From positions 1 through 64,000 of the forward strand of contig CACYSG010000012.1 in the NCBI GenBank assembly GCA_902776955.1: a stretch of DNA of 64,000 bases, read 5' to 3'. Each line of letters starts with the position of its first letter. Within the stretch, counting starts at the first letter, position 1. Below, in pieces: positions 1-7,844 of the stretch. Both the position numbers and the translations under genes were made by a program. Under the pieces are notes generated by a model. It made no database searches and had not been told where the DNA came from. It was given only the letters and a program-made list of their open reading frames with translations. This stretch comes from an uncultured Bacteroidales bacterium. GTDB lineage: Bacteria; Bacteroidota; Bacteroidia; Bacteroidales; Muribaculaceae.

Positions 1-69
1 GTTCTTCACTTCCACAACGTCGTTCTTGAAACCAAGATTGACGATATCTTCTTTCAAAATAATCTTCAT
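1..69 (-). CDS. rplI: Ribosomal protein L9, N-terminal fragment
   Basis: The reverse complement starts with ATG at 69 and reads MKIILKEDIVNLGFKND and on to the window edge. This is the conserved N-terminus of 50S protein L9, which binds 23S rRNA. Only the first 23 codons are in the window. It lies 31 bp downstream of rpsR on the same strand, in the standard rpsF-rpsR-rplI order, which supports the call despite the short length. Confidence 0.93.
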   Translation of the reverse strand, partial: MKIILKEDIVNLGFKNDVVEVKN

Positions 70-100
70 AATTGTTTCCTCCTTTGTGTAATCGTGTTGG

Positions 101-388
101 TTATTTCATCAAGTCGGTCACATAGGGCAGCAATGCCAGATGACGGGCACGCTTAATGGCCTTAGCCACGCGACGCTGGAACTTCAGCGAAGTACCGGTG
201 ATGCGACGGGGCAGGATTCTACCTTGCTCGTTGAGGAACTTCTTCAAGAATTCGGGATCCTTGTAGTCGATGTACTTGATACCGCTGCGTTTGAAACGGC
301 AGTATTTCTTCTTGCGGTTGTCAACCGACAGGGGGGTCAGATAACGGATTTCGCCCTGATTGTTGGGCCTCATTTGTTCTTGTGCCAT
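101..388 (-). CDS. rpsR: 30S ribosomal protein S18
   Basis: A 95-residue basic protein of full family length. The core around [16 protein letters not shown], then [17 protein letters not shown] and [11 protein letters not shown], is diagnostic of S18, which pairs with S6 on the small-subunit platform. It is the middle gene of a minus-strand ribosomal operon, 40 bp after rpsF and 31 bp before rplI. No promoter of its own is visible, so it is probably read from the rpsF promoter. Confidence 0.98.
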   Translation of the reverse strand: MAQEQMRPNNQGEIRYLTPLSVDNRKKKYCRFKRSGIKYIDYKDPEFLKKFLNEQGRILPRRITGTSLKFQRRVAKAIKRARHLALLPYVTDLMK

Positions 389-428
389 TGTTTTTTACCT
401 CCTAATTAATAGTTTAACTGTTTGATTT

Positions 429-857
429 TTATGCCTCGGCAGCGGGTGCCTCTTCTACTGCGGGAGCCTCCTGGGCGGGAGCAGCCTCCTGGGCGGCAGC
501 TTCCTGAGCGGCGCGCTCCTCCTGCTTGGCCTTGCGCACGGCGCGACGCTTGATAGCGTACTCGGCAGCGTACTTGTCCAGACGGAAGGTGAGGAATCGG
601 ATGACCTTCTCATCGCGGCGATAAGCGGTTTCCAGCTTGTTCACGATGGTGGGCTCACCCTCAAACTCAATCAGGGTGTAAAAACCAGTGTTCTTGTTCT
701 CGATGGGATAAGCGAGCTTGCGCAATCCCCAGTTCTCTTCGTTCTCGATGGTGCAGCCGTTGTCGGTGAGCACGCTCTTGAACTTTTCTACCGTTTCCTT
801 CATCTGATCATCAGACAAAACGGGAGTCAAAATGAAAACGGTTTCGTACTTGTTCAT
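429..857 (-). CDS. rpsF: 30S ribosomal protein S6
   Basis: A 142-residue protein. The N-terminal ~95 residues form the S6 fold ([18 protein letters not shown] at the start, then a LRKLAYPI segment and a [10 protein letters not shown] strand). The C-terminal ~40 residues are a low-complexity Ala/Glu/Gln tail that is probably disordered; Bacteroidetes S6 proteins often have such tails. It heads the rpsF-rpsR-rplI operon, and a TAACTTTG promoter lies 30 bp upstream of its start. Confidence 0.97.
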   Translation of the reverse strand: MNKYETVFILTPVLSDDQMKETVEKFKSVLTDNGCTIENEENWGLRKLAYPIENKNTGFYTLIEFEGEPTIVNKLETAYRRDEKVIRFLTFRLDKYAAEYAIKRRAVRKAKQEERAAQEAAAQEAAPAQEAPAVEEAPAAEA

Positions 858-886
858 AAATCGTTAAAAATAAGTAAAAAGCGGGG

Positions 887-916
887 CAAAGTTACAACAA
901 ATTTCTGAATTGACAA
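887..916 (-). promoter_or_regulatory. Bacteroidetes-type promoter for rpsF operon
   Basis: On the minus strand TAACTTTG (887-894) matches the TAnnTTTG -7 box. A TTG at 914-916 lies 19 nt further upstream, the expected place for the -33 element. The box ends 29 bp before the rpsF ATG. Confidence 0.75.
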
Positions 917-1205
917 TGATTTCTGCCATTTTTCTCCCCAAAAACAATTATTTAACAAAATAATGAGGCAGAAGTCCCACGCTAAGGCGCGAAGACGCTA
1001 AGTGTTTTTTGAGGCATCAGGCCGGCGAGCGGCAGAACGGAGATAACGGAGATAACGGAGATAACGGAGATAACGGGCGAACGGGAATAACGGGGGTGGC
1101 GCGTGCCCTGGGAGCACACGCAAAGGCGCTAAGGCGCGAAGGTTATTATTATTTTTTTGATTTCTCGCCCGTTAGGGCGATCCTTGTGGTGTTGACTGGT
1201 GGCGG
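917..1205. other. Gene-free spacer with short-period repeats
   Basis: No credible gene. It holds two blocks of an 8-nt-period sequence (979-1004 and 1117-1142; units such as GCTAAGGC and GCGAAGAC) and, between them, a perfect 9-bp tandem array. The open frame across it on the + strand only translates the repeats (Gly-Asp-Asn) and is not coding. Confidence 0.7.
1041..1076. repeat. 9-bp tandem array, 4 perfect copies
   Basis: Four uninterrupted copies of AGATAACGG, flanked by degenerate units (AGAACGG before; GCGAACGG and GAATAACGG after). It lies between rpsF and the thioredoxin gene. Similar 9-nt-period arrays with other sequences occur at 53623, 59031 and 59721. Confidence 0.9.
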
Positions 1206-1640
1206 TTACCAGCCGAAGGCCTGGTTGAAGACGCGGATGTATTCCTTCTGGGGGTAGAGGCCGACGAGGCTCTTGGGCTCGCCCTTCAAGGGACAGACGA
1301 GCAGGAACGGGATGCTGCGTATCTGGAACACGTCACAGATGCCGCTGTTCTCGTCAACATTGATGCGGTAGAAGTCCACCTCGCCCTGGTAGTGCTGGGC
1401 AATCTGCCTGAGTATCGGGTCCAAGCGCTTGCAGGGCTGGCACCAGTCGGCATAGAAGTCCACGACGACGGGCCGATCGCTCACCATCACCCAATCACGG
1501 GCGTTCCAGTCGGCGATGAGGTCCTTGAAGCGGTTCTGGTCTATCGAGTGAACGGTATATACCGTGTCGCGGTCATAATGCTGGGCATTGGCGCCCAGAG
1601 CTACCAATGCCAGCATCAAAAGAATGAATAATTTCCTCAC
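1206..1640 (-). CDS. Periplasmic thioredoxin-fold protein
   Basis: 144 residues. An N-terminal signal peptide (MRKLFILLMLALVALGANAQ) predicts export. The thioredoxin fold follows, with the redox motif YADWCQPCKR (WCQPC where classical thioredoxin has WCGPC) and a cis-Pro segment (SIPFL). It probably shuttles electrons to periplasmic disulfide substrates; the partner is not evident. It lies 42 bp downstream of the DUF4301 gene on the same strand with no visible promoter between, so the two may be co-transcribed. Confidence 0.88.
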   Translation of the reverse strand: MRKLFILLMLALVALGANAQHYDRDTVYTVHSIDQNRFKDLIADWNARDWVMVSDRPVVVDFYADWCQPCKRLDPILRQIAQHYQGEVDFYRINVDENSGICDVFQIRSIPFLLVCPLKGEPKSLVGLYPQKEYIRVFNQAFGW

Positions 1641-1682
1641 AATCCAAATGATGATGATCTATGACCTTATATTATAACTGAA

Positions 1683-3206
1683 TCACTGGTGGGTGCGACG
1701 CAGCAGGTCGTTGACCGTCTTAACCGGGTTGAAGGTGTCGATGGGCACCTCGACAAAGATGGTGTTCCAGTTGCTCATCGAGCCGTTCCACAGTCCCGGG
1801 AGCTCCAGCGCCTTGATGTCGACGCCGTCCTTGCTCTTGACGCTGATGAAGCCGGTCTCGGCATCCACAAACTGGCGCAGGTCAAACTTGATGCCCTTGT
1901 AGTCCTTGATATAGCAAACCAGGTCAACGGGGTTGAAGTGCGTGCCGCCCTTCATCATCTCGACAGCAGCTGCGTCGTCGGGGTTGATCTGGGCCGACTC
2001 GAGAATCTGGGGAGAGGCCGATCCGTCGGCGTTATAGGCCAGATACGGGCCTCCGCCGGGTTCGCCCTCGTTGGGCACCACGCCGCACACGCGGATGGGG
2101 CGGTTGAGCTTGTCGCGCAGCCATGTTGCCAGCGCCTCGTCATCCAGGCTGTCGGCAGCGGGGTCAACAACGCACAAGGTCTTGTGCACATAGCGCAGCA
2201 TCGCCTTCAGGTCACCGCTCTTGACGTTGCCCTTGTCCAGCATCTCGAGGTATTTCTTCACCTGGCGCTGTACCATCACCAGATAGCCGCCCAGCACCTT
2301 CTTGTAACGTGTCGTCACGCTGCGGAGCCTCAGGGGCACCACATTGTCCACATTCTTGATGAACACCACGTCGGCATCACGCTCGTTGAGGTTCTCGAGC
2401 AGCGCTCCGTGACCCGCGGGGCGGAACAGCAGTCGGCCCGACGCATCGCGGTAGGGCGTGTTGTCCATGTTCACGGCGATGGTGTCGGTCGAGGCCTTCT
2501 GCTCGCTCAACGTGATCTCATACTTCACGCCCCACACCTTCTCCATCAGCGGCACCTTGGCCTTAATCAGGCGCTCGAAGCCCGAGCGGTGCTCGGGAGA
2601 CACCGTGAAGTGGATGCGCACACAGCGGTTGCTGTCGGCGGCATACTGGGCGCCCTCCTCGAGGTGCTCCTCGAGCGGCGTGTGTACCGTGCCGGCAGCG
2701 GCGCGGTGGAACTTGAGCAGCGCCTTGGGCAGCGAGCCGTAGTTCATGCCCTCGGGCAACAGCAGGGCCTTCAGCACGTCGGCATAGCGTCCAGCCTCGA
2801 TCAGCTCGGCCACGTTGCTCTGGTACAGGCTCACGCACGTCTTGTTCAATTGCGGGAAGAACGCAAACAGCGTGATGTTCCCGAAGAACTCACGCTCGAA
2901 GTCGGTCTCGGGCGCGGTCTTGCCCTCGTTGATGAAGGCGAACAGGTTCTTGAACATGCGGCTTGCGGCACCCGAAGCCGGTTGGAATTTCTCTATCGAT
3001 GCGCCCTCGCCCTGGAAGTCCTTCCAAATCTTGGCGCACTGGGTCTGCTGCTTGGCGTCCAGTCGCATGATGCCATGCCCCACTGTCGCCGCGGCCTCCA
3101 GTTTCAACCACGGGAAGCCCGTCTCGAAGCGCTTGAGTTGAGCCTCAATCACAGGCTCGGTGATGCCCTTGGCAGCCATCTGTTTTTTGTCGTTCTCGTT
3201 CCACAT
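1683..3206 (-). CDS. DUF4301 family protein
   Basis: A 507-residue protein with no signal peptide. It matches from memory the DUF4301 family, found almost only in Bacteroidetes and of unknown biochemical function. Visible features are an N-terminal helical part, a GAASRMFKNL segment near residue 80 that resembles a nucleotidyltransferase-type nucleotide loop, and a GRLLFRPAGHGALLENL segment near residue 260. A sugar-nucleotide transferase-like fold is possible but inferred. It is divergent from relA, with overlapping promoter regions in a 108-bp spacer. Confidence 0.8.
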   Translation of the reverse strand: MWNENDKKQMAAKGITEPVIEAQLKRFETGFPWLKLEAAATVGHGIMRLDAKQQTQCAKIWKDFQGEGASIEKFQPASGAASRMFKNLFAFINEGKTAPETDFEREFFGNITLFAFFPQLNKTCVSLYQSNVAELIEAGRYADVLKALLLPEGMNYGSLPKALLKFHRAAAGTVHTPLEEHLEEGAQYAADSNRCVRIHFTVSPEHRSGFERLIKAKVPLMEKVWGVKYEITLSEQKASTDTIAVNMDNTPYRDASGRLLFRPAGHGALLENLNERDADVVFIKNVDNVVPLRLRSVTTRYKKVLGGYLVMVQRQVKKYLEMLDKGNVKSGDLKAMLRYVHKTLCVVDPAADSLDDEALATWLRDKLNRPIRVCGVVPNEGEPGGGPYLAYNADGSASPQILESAQINPDDAAAVEMMKGGTHFNPVDLVCYIKDYKGIKFDLRQFVDAETGFISVKSKDGVDIKALELPGLWNGSMSNWNTIFVEVPIDTFNPVKTVNDLLRRTHQ

Positions 3207-3231
3207 AGCAATTAATTTTTGAAATTTGTCC

Positions 3232-3262
3232 CAAAATTACTTTTTTGTACCCATTCATGCAA
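3232..3262 (-). promoter_or_regulatory. Promoter for DUF4301 gene
   Basis: Minus strand: TTG at 3260-3262, a 20-nt spacer, then TAATTTTG at 3232-3239, ending 25 bp before the ATG. It fits the Bacteroidetes consensus and lies back to back with the relA promoter. Confidence 0.7.
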
Positions 3263-3282
3263 GCAATTTGCTGCAAAAAGGC

Positions 3283-3290
3283 TAAATTTG
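3283..3290 (+). promoter_or_regulatory. Promoter -7 box for relA
   Basis: TAAATTTG matches TAnnTTTG and ends 24 bp before the ATG at 3315. It decides the start: the longer open frame begins at 3219, upstream of this promoter. No good -33 box is seen. Confidence 0.65.
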
Positions 3291-3314
3291 CACATATTTT
3301 TAATATTTCGTCCC

Positions 3315-5540
3315 ATGCAGACACAGCAGGAATACTTCACCCCCGAGGAGCGGAAAGCCCTCCCCGTGCTCGTCAAGAGGCTCACATCCAAGCTTCGGGG
3401 ACAGTTGTCGTCCCGTGACGTGAAGACCGTCACCCACCTCATCAGGGAGGGTATCACCACGGCGGGCATTTTCCGCCGCGACCAGTACGGGCTCAATCCT
3501 GTCATGCGTCACCTCACCACGGCCTTGACCCTGTGTGACACCATCGCCCCCGACCGCACCATGGTCATCGCGACGATGATCTACAACCTGTGCCGCGGCG
3601 ACTACCTCGACACGGCCCGCATCGAGTCGATCTTCGGCAGCGACATCGCCCGCGTCGTCCACGGGCTGCTCAACGTTGTCCCCCTGTACAAGAAGCACGC
3701 CGCCGTCGAGAACGAGAATTTCCACAAGCTCCTGCTCACCTTTGCCGAGGACGTCCGCGTCATCCTCATCATGACCGTTGACCGGCTCGCCCTCATGCGT
3801 GCCATCAACCACCACCCGAACGAGAAATTCATCCACGAGATCGCCAGCGAGTCCCGCTACCTGTATGCCCCGCTGGCCCACAAGCTCGGACTCTACGCCA
3901 TCAAGACCGAGCTCGAGGACACCTCACTCAAGTACCTCAACCGCAAGGTCTTCACCCAAATCGCCGACCGCCTGCGCGAGACCAAGAAGGAGCGCGACCA
4001 GTATGTCGCCGACTTCATCAAGCCCATCGACGAGAGGCTCCGGCAAGAAGGCCTCACCTTTGAACTCAAGGGACGCACCAAGTCGATCAACAGCATCTGG
4101 CAGAAGATGCAGAAGCAGGGCGTGGACCTGAGCGGCATCTACGACCTGTTCGCCATACGCATCATCCTCGACACCACGCCCAAGGACGAGAAGCGCGCCT
4201 GCTGGCTCGCCTACTCGATCGTCACCGACATCTACAAGGCCAACCCCTCCCGCTTCAAGGACTGGATCACCATCCCCAAGAGCAACGGCTACGAGTCGCT
4301 CCACATCACCGTCTCGGGGCCCGGCGGCAAATGGGTAGAGGTGCAGATACGCTCGCGCCGCATGGACGAGACCGCCGAGCGGGGCGTCGCAGCACACTGG
4401 CGCTACAAGGGCATCAAGAGCGACGGCGACGTTGACCAGTGGATGAACGACGTGCGCGAGATGCTCGAGGCCTGCGGACAAGAGGGCCAGATGAGCCTCA
4501 TGCGCAACATGGACACCAACCTCTACAACGACGAGGTGTTCGTCTTCACGCCAAAGGGGGACCTCTTCCACCTGCCCCAAGGAGCCACACTGCTCGACTT
4601 CGCCTTCCACATCCACTCGCGCGTGGGCAGCACATGCATCGGCGGCAAGGTCGACGGCAAGAACCAGAAGATCAACTACCGCCTGCGCAGCGGCGACACC
4701 GTCGAGATCATCACCTCCAGCACCCAGACGCCACGACTCGACTGGCTCAAAATCGCCGTCACCAGCCGCGCCCGCAACAAGATCAAGAACGCCATCAACG
4801 AGCGCAAGGCACGACAGGCCCAACTCGCCCGCGAGACCCTGCAACGGCGCTTCAAGAACCGCAAGATCGAACCCGAGGACGCCATCCTGGCACGCGTCAT
4901 CAAGAAGATGGGCTACAAAACCACCACCGACTTCTATGCCGCCATCCAGGAAGGACTCATCGACGTCAACGAAGTCGTCGAGCAATACGAACTCACCGCC
5001 GAACGCCAGAACGAGACCGCCGTGCCCACCCACGGCACCGCCGAGGAATTCGTCCTCCAGACACCCGCCCCCGCCCAGGAGAGCCGCTTCAACGACGACA
5101 TCCTCACCATCGGCGACGACGTCAAGGGCGTCAACTACAAGCTCGCCCGGTGCTGCAACCCCATCTTCGGCGACCGCATCGAGGGTTTCATCGCCAGCGA
5201 CGGAGCCATCAAGATACACCGCGCCGACTGCAAGAACCTGCGCCACCTCAAGCAGCGCTACCCCTACCGCATCATCCGCACACGATGGACCGGCAAGGCC
5301 GGCAGCCAATTCGTCGCCACGCTCAAGGTCCTCGGGCGCGACGACATCGGCATCGTCTCCTCCATCACCTCGCTCATCAACAAGACCGACGACTGCCTGC
5401 TGCGCAGCATCTCGGTCCAGGCCGAGGGAGGCCTGTTCGAGGGCGTGCTCACCGTCAACATCAGCCACATCGGCCTCCTCGACGACCTCACCAAGAAAAT
5501 CCTCAACGTCAAGGGAGTAAAACAAGTCGAACGCCTGTAA
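3315..5540 (+). CDS. relA: RelA/SpoT-family (p)ppGpp synthetase
   Basis: 741 residues with the long RSH layout: HD-like region (~20-190), synthetase (~250-350, with GRTKSINSIWQKM, RFKDWITIPKSNGYESLH and VEVQIRS), TGS (~405-465, EVFVFTPKG), conserved-Cys segment (~609, LARCCNPIFGDRI) and C-terminal ACT (~664-741). It should make (p)ppGpp from ATP and GTP/GDP during starvation. In the HD region the hydrolase motif (normally LHDVVEDT) reads YNLCRGDY, and the later ADRLHNMR segment reads VDRLALMR. The hydrolase site is therefore probably dead and this is likely the RelA-type member of a two-RSH set. The start at 3315 is set by the promoter at 3283. Confidence 0.93.
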   Translation: MQTQQEYFTPEERKALPVLVKRLTSKLRGQLSSRDVKTVTHLIREGITTAGIFRRDQYGLNPVMRHLTTALTLCDTIAPDRTMVIATMIYNLCRGDYLDTARIESIFGSDIARVVHGLLNVVPLYKKHAAVENENFHKLLLTFAEDVRVILIMTVDRLALMRAINHHPNEKFIHEIASESRYLYAPLAHKLGLYAIKTELEDTSLKYLNRKVFTQIADRLRETKKERDQYVADFIKPIDERLRQEGLTFELKGRTKSINSIWQKMQKQGVDLSGIYDLFAIRIILDTTPKDEKRACWLAYSIVTDIYKANPSRFKDWITIPKSNGYESLHITVSGPGGKWVEVQIRSRRMDETAERGVAAHWRYKGIKSDGDVDQWMNDVREMLEACGQEGQMSLMRNMDTNLYNDEVFVFTPKGDLFHLPQGATLLDFAFHIHSRVGSTCIGGKVDGKNQKINYRLRSGDTVEIITSSTQTPRLDWLKIAVTSRARNKIKNAINERKARQAQLARETLQRRFKNRKIEPEDAILARVIKKMGYKTTTDFYAAIQEGLIDVNEVVEQYELTAERQNETAVPTHGTAEEFVLQTPAPAQESRFNDDILTIGDDVKGVNYKLARCCNPIFGDRIEGFIASDGAIKIHRADCKNLRHLKQRYPYRIIRTRWTGKAGSQFVATLKVLGRDDIGIVSSITSLINKTDDCLLRSISVQAEGGLFEGVLTVNISHIGLLDDLTKKILNVKGVKQVERL

Positions 5541-5587
5541 CCCACAAAAAACCATAAGCAACAAACGCACAACCCAAAACTTTTCAC

Positions 5588-5595
5588 TACCTTTG
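5588..5595 (+). promoter_or_regulatory. Promoter -7 box, near-leaderless gene
   Basis: TACCTTTG, a strong match to TAnnTTTG, ends 8 nt before the ATG at 5604. Transcription starting a few nt downstream of the box would give almost no leader. Confidence 0.65.
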
Positions 5596-5603
5596 CACCC
5601 GTC

Positions 5604-6230
5604 ATGAACATCATCTCGATAGACAAACAGGTCATCAACCAGATGCCACGGGTAACCTTCGCCGGGCGCATCCACGTCATCGACGCCATCTCACAAGTCA
5701 AGAGCGCCGTCACCGCCCTGCGCACCGCCCAGGCCGTGGGGTTCGACACCGAGACCCGTCCCAGCTTCAAGCGCGGCGAGCGACACCACGTCGCCCTGCT
5801 CCAGCTCTCGACCGACACCGACGCCTTCCTCTTCCGCCTCAACAAGACAGGCCTGCCCAAGCCCCTGCTGCAATTCCTCGAGGACCGCACCGTCAGCAAA
5901 ATCGGGCTCTCGACCAACGACGACTTCAACCAGCTCAGGCGCCTCGAGCCCACCCTGCGTCCCGCCGGATTCACCGAGCTGCAGGAACTCGTCACCCACT
6001 ACCAAATCGCCGACATGAGCCTGCAAAAGATCTACGCCATCCTCTTCCAGCAGAAGATCAGCAAATCCCAGCAGCTCACCAACTGGGAAGCCCCCACCCT
6101 CACCGACGCCCAGCAACAATACGCCGCCATCGACGCCTGGGCCTGCCTCCAGATCCACCGCCACCTCCTCTCCGGCGCCTTCGACCCCACCCTCTCCCCC
6201 TACTACCACGAATCCCTCACCCCCGCCTAA
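5604..6230 (+). CDS. DEDDy 3'-5' exonuclease domain protein
   Basis: A 208-residue protein consisting of one RNase D/WRN-type exonuclease fold. The Exo motifs are visible: GFDTETRP (D and E, ~47-54), GLSTNDDFNQL (D, ~112-118) and a C-terminal YAAIDAWACLQIH with the Y...D pair of the DEDDy class. It should remove nucleotides from the 3' end of DNA or RNA; the substrate is unknown. There is no HRDC or polymerase domain. It lies 63 bp after relA with its own promoter, and the accessory island begins right after it. Confidence 0.88.
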   Translation: MNIISIDKQVINQMPRVTFAGRIHVIDAISQVKSAVTALRTAQAVGFDTETRPSFKRGERHHVALLQLSTDTDAFLFRLNKTGLPKPLLQFLEDRTVSKIGLSTNDDFNQLRRLEPTLRPAGFTELQELVTHYQIADMSLQKIYAILFQQKISKSQQLTNWEAPTLTDAQQQYAAIDAWACLQIHRHLLSGAFDPTLSPYYHESLTPA

Positions 6231-6313
6231 CCCAACAGCTAAAAAATCCTATTATTTTTAATAGTATCGGTTAAAAACAGGTTCAAGTGATGACAATAAT
6301 CATAGATTATTGT

Positions 6314-6321
6314 TATCTTTG
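6314..6321 (+). promoter_or_regulatory. Promoter at left edge of accessory island
   Basis: TATCTTTG fits TAnnTTTG, 46 bp upstream of the ATG at 6368. It rules out the longer frame that opens at 6287, because the transcript would start downstream of it. Confidence 0.6.
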
Positions 6322-6367
6322 CAAACATAAACCTTCACATTTCTTATATATATTAACTGATATCACT

Positions 6368-7792
6368 ATGAATGATAAAATAGATAATGATATTTTAGAT
6401 GATGATTTCATATTAGACTTTGGCGATGAGGAGAGAACTCGTTGGAATGATTTTCTTTATGAGATTGACAAAGGTAATGTCATTCCAGTCATCGGACCAG
6501 ACCTGTTGACTGAGCCAAAATTAATTGACCCATCTAATGGACGGGTCGAAAATTTTCACCAGCAATTGATATCATTTATTGCACGCCAATCTAAAGTCAA
6601 ATCCAAGCCAAGGACATTTTCTCAACTCGTTTATGATGAAGATTACATTCATGCCGTCAACAATAATGAGAAACAAATTTACAAACTCATCAATCAGGTA
6701 TTAAGCAATCTGGATCACATTAAATTCATTGACAGCAAACCATCCCAATTGTTATTGGATTTACTGGGAACCAGAAAATTCCCATTTGTCATTACTACAT
6801 CATTCACACCCATTGTGGAGAATGTAATGAAAAAAATATGGGGCGATGTCAAGGTATTGAACTTCACCAACAACCCCAGTGACAGCAAACCAGAGAAATA
6901 CGGAGACATTTCATCTGAAAATGATCTTAAGCGTCCATCGGTTTATTACATGTTCGGTAAATACAGCGATAGTCATGAAAAGTATGTGCTTACCGATAGC
7001 GACATGATGGTATTCTGCAGTTCCTGGATTAAGGGACATGGTGTTCCTACAAACCTCACGGCAGCATTAAAGAAAAAATACCTGCTCATCCTCGGCAACA
7101 ATTATTCAGACTGGCTATTCAGGTTCGTTTGGTTCGCATTGAGGACAAATACCGCCGAGATGAAATCAGATTATGTAGTGAATGACACCGCTGATGACGC
7201 CCTCAAACAGTTCATTGAACGGCTTGAGACATTCTTCCAGGAGAATCCCGCTGAGGTCATTCAACGCATTAAAGAGAACATGGAATTGCGTTCCAAGGAT
7301 AAGGCTCCAACAAAAGTATACGAACACGATGTCTTTATCTCTTACTCGAGAACCGACATTGAAGTTGCCACCAATCTTTACAATGCCTTGAAAGATGCAG
7401 GTCTCAAGGTATGGTTTGATAACAAGAGTATTGAAAAGGGCGCTGATTGGGAGAAGTCCATGACTCGTGGCGTTCAGGAATCAAGGTTGTTTATCCCCAT
7501 TTTGACTTCTAATGTTGAAAAAGAATCGGTTGAGGTTCATCAATACAGGTCAGAATGGGATATTGCTTCAAAACTGGCGCTCAGAATGGGGGGCCGGGCA
7601 TTCATCATACCTTTTGCGGAAAATGGTTTTAATTTCTATAATGAATTGACTGATTTACCCAAACAATTCACTAAGGTAAACGCTACATGGTATTCCAACG
7701 TTAATGATGTGGCCGAAATCACTCAAGTAGTAGTCAAAGAGATAGCCAGTCTCAAAGAAATAGAAAACAGACTTAAACGAAATCCCGTCTAA
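6368..7792 (+). CDS. Pseudo-SIR2 - TIR fusion protein
   Basis: 474 residues, no signal peptide or membrane segment. Residues ~25-290 are a SIR2-like Rossmann region: GNVIPVIGPDLL (~36), FPFVITTSFTPIVENVM (~138) and a late KYLLILGNNYSDW (~237), the order seen in defence SIR2 proteins. The usual catalytic Asn of the TTN motif is Ser (TTSFTP) and the usual His-Gly is Phe-Gly (YYMFGKYS, ~196), so this half is probably not an NADase but may still bind NAD-like ligands. Residues ~318-420 are a TIR domain (HDVFISYSRTD; a Glu in RSEWD is a candidate catalytic residue). The start was chosen downstream of the promoter at 6314. First gene of the island; its stop codon overlaps a 27-bp duplication leading into the nSTAND gene. 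Confidence 0.8.
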   Translation: MNDKIDNDILDDDFILDFGDEERTRWNDFLYEIDKGNVIPVIGPDLLTEPKLIDPSNGRVENFHQQLISFIARQSKVKSKPRTFSQLVYDEDYIHAVNNNEKQIYKLINQVLSNLDHIKFIDSKPSQLLLDLLGTRKFPFVITTSFTPIVENVMKKIWGDVKVLNFTNNPSDSKPEKYGDISSENDLKRPSVYYMFGKYSDSHEKYVLTDSDMMVFCSSWIKGHGVPTNLTAALKKKYLLILGNNYSDWLFRFVWFALRTNTAEMKSDYVVNDTADDALKQFIERLETFFQENPAEVIQRIKENMELRSKDKAPTKVYEHDVFISYSRTDIEVATNLYNALKDAGLKVWFDNKSIEKGADWEKSMTRGVQESRLFIPILTSNVEKESVEVHQYRSEWDIASKLALRMGGRAFIIPFAENGFNFYNELTDLPKQFTKVNATWYSNVNDVAEITQVVVKEIASLKEIENRLKRNPV

Positions 7793-7844
7793 AACCGAGC
7801 CATCTTATGAGCGACATAAAACCGAGCCATCTTATGAGCGACAA
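7791..7844 (+). repeat. 27-bp tandem duplication carrying two start codons
   Basis: A 27-bp unit beginning AAAACCGAGCCATCTTATGA occurs twice in direct tandem (7791-7817 and 7818-7844), differing at the last base. Each copy contains an ATG in the nSTAND frame (7807 and 7834), so the translation initiation region is doubled. Confidence 0.95.

Noticed and set aside
1009-1257. Small + strand frame with Gly-Asp-Asn repeats
   Set aside because: Only a translation of the 9-bp array; no promoter and no homologous pattern.
1689-3215. A 508-codon open frame on the + strand opposite the DUF4301 gene
   Set aside because: Its translation has no family likeness and is His/Leu/Val-rich, as expected from the antisense of a GC-biased gene; the minus-strand frame has family features and a promoter.
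3924-5675. A 583-codon minus-strand open frame opposite relA
   Set aside because: Asp/Val/Leu-rich antisense shadow of a gene with strong third-position GC bias; relA motifs on the + strand are unambiguous.
6231-6260. Terminator after the exonuclease gene
   Set aside because: CTATTA-TTTT-TAATAG is a short AT-only stem without a clear T-run; too weak to call.
6368-7792. Thoeris ThsA/ThsB in one protein
   Set aside because: The SIR2 half lacks the catalytic Asn and His, and there is no SLOG domain; the fusion is not a standard Thoeris component.
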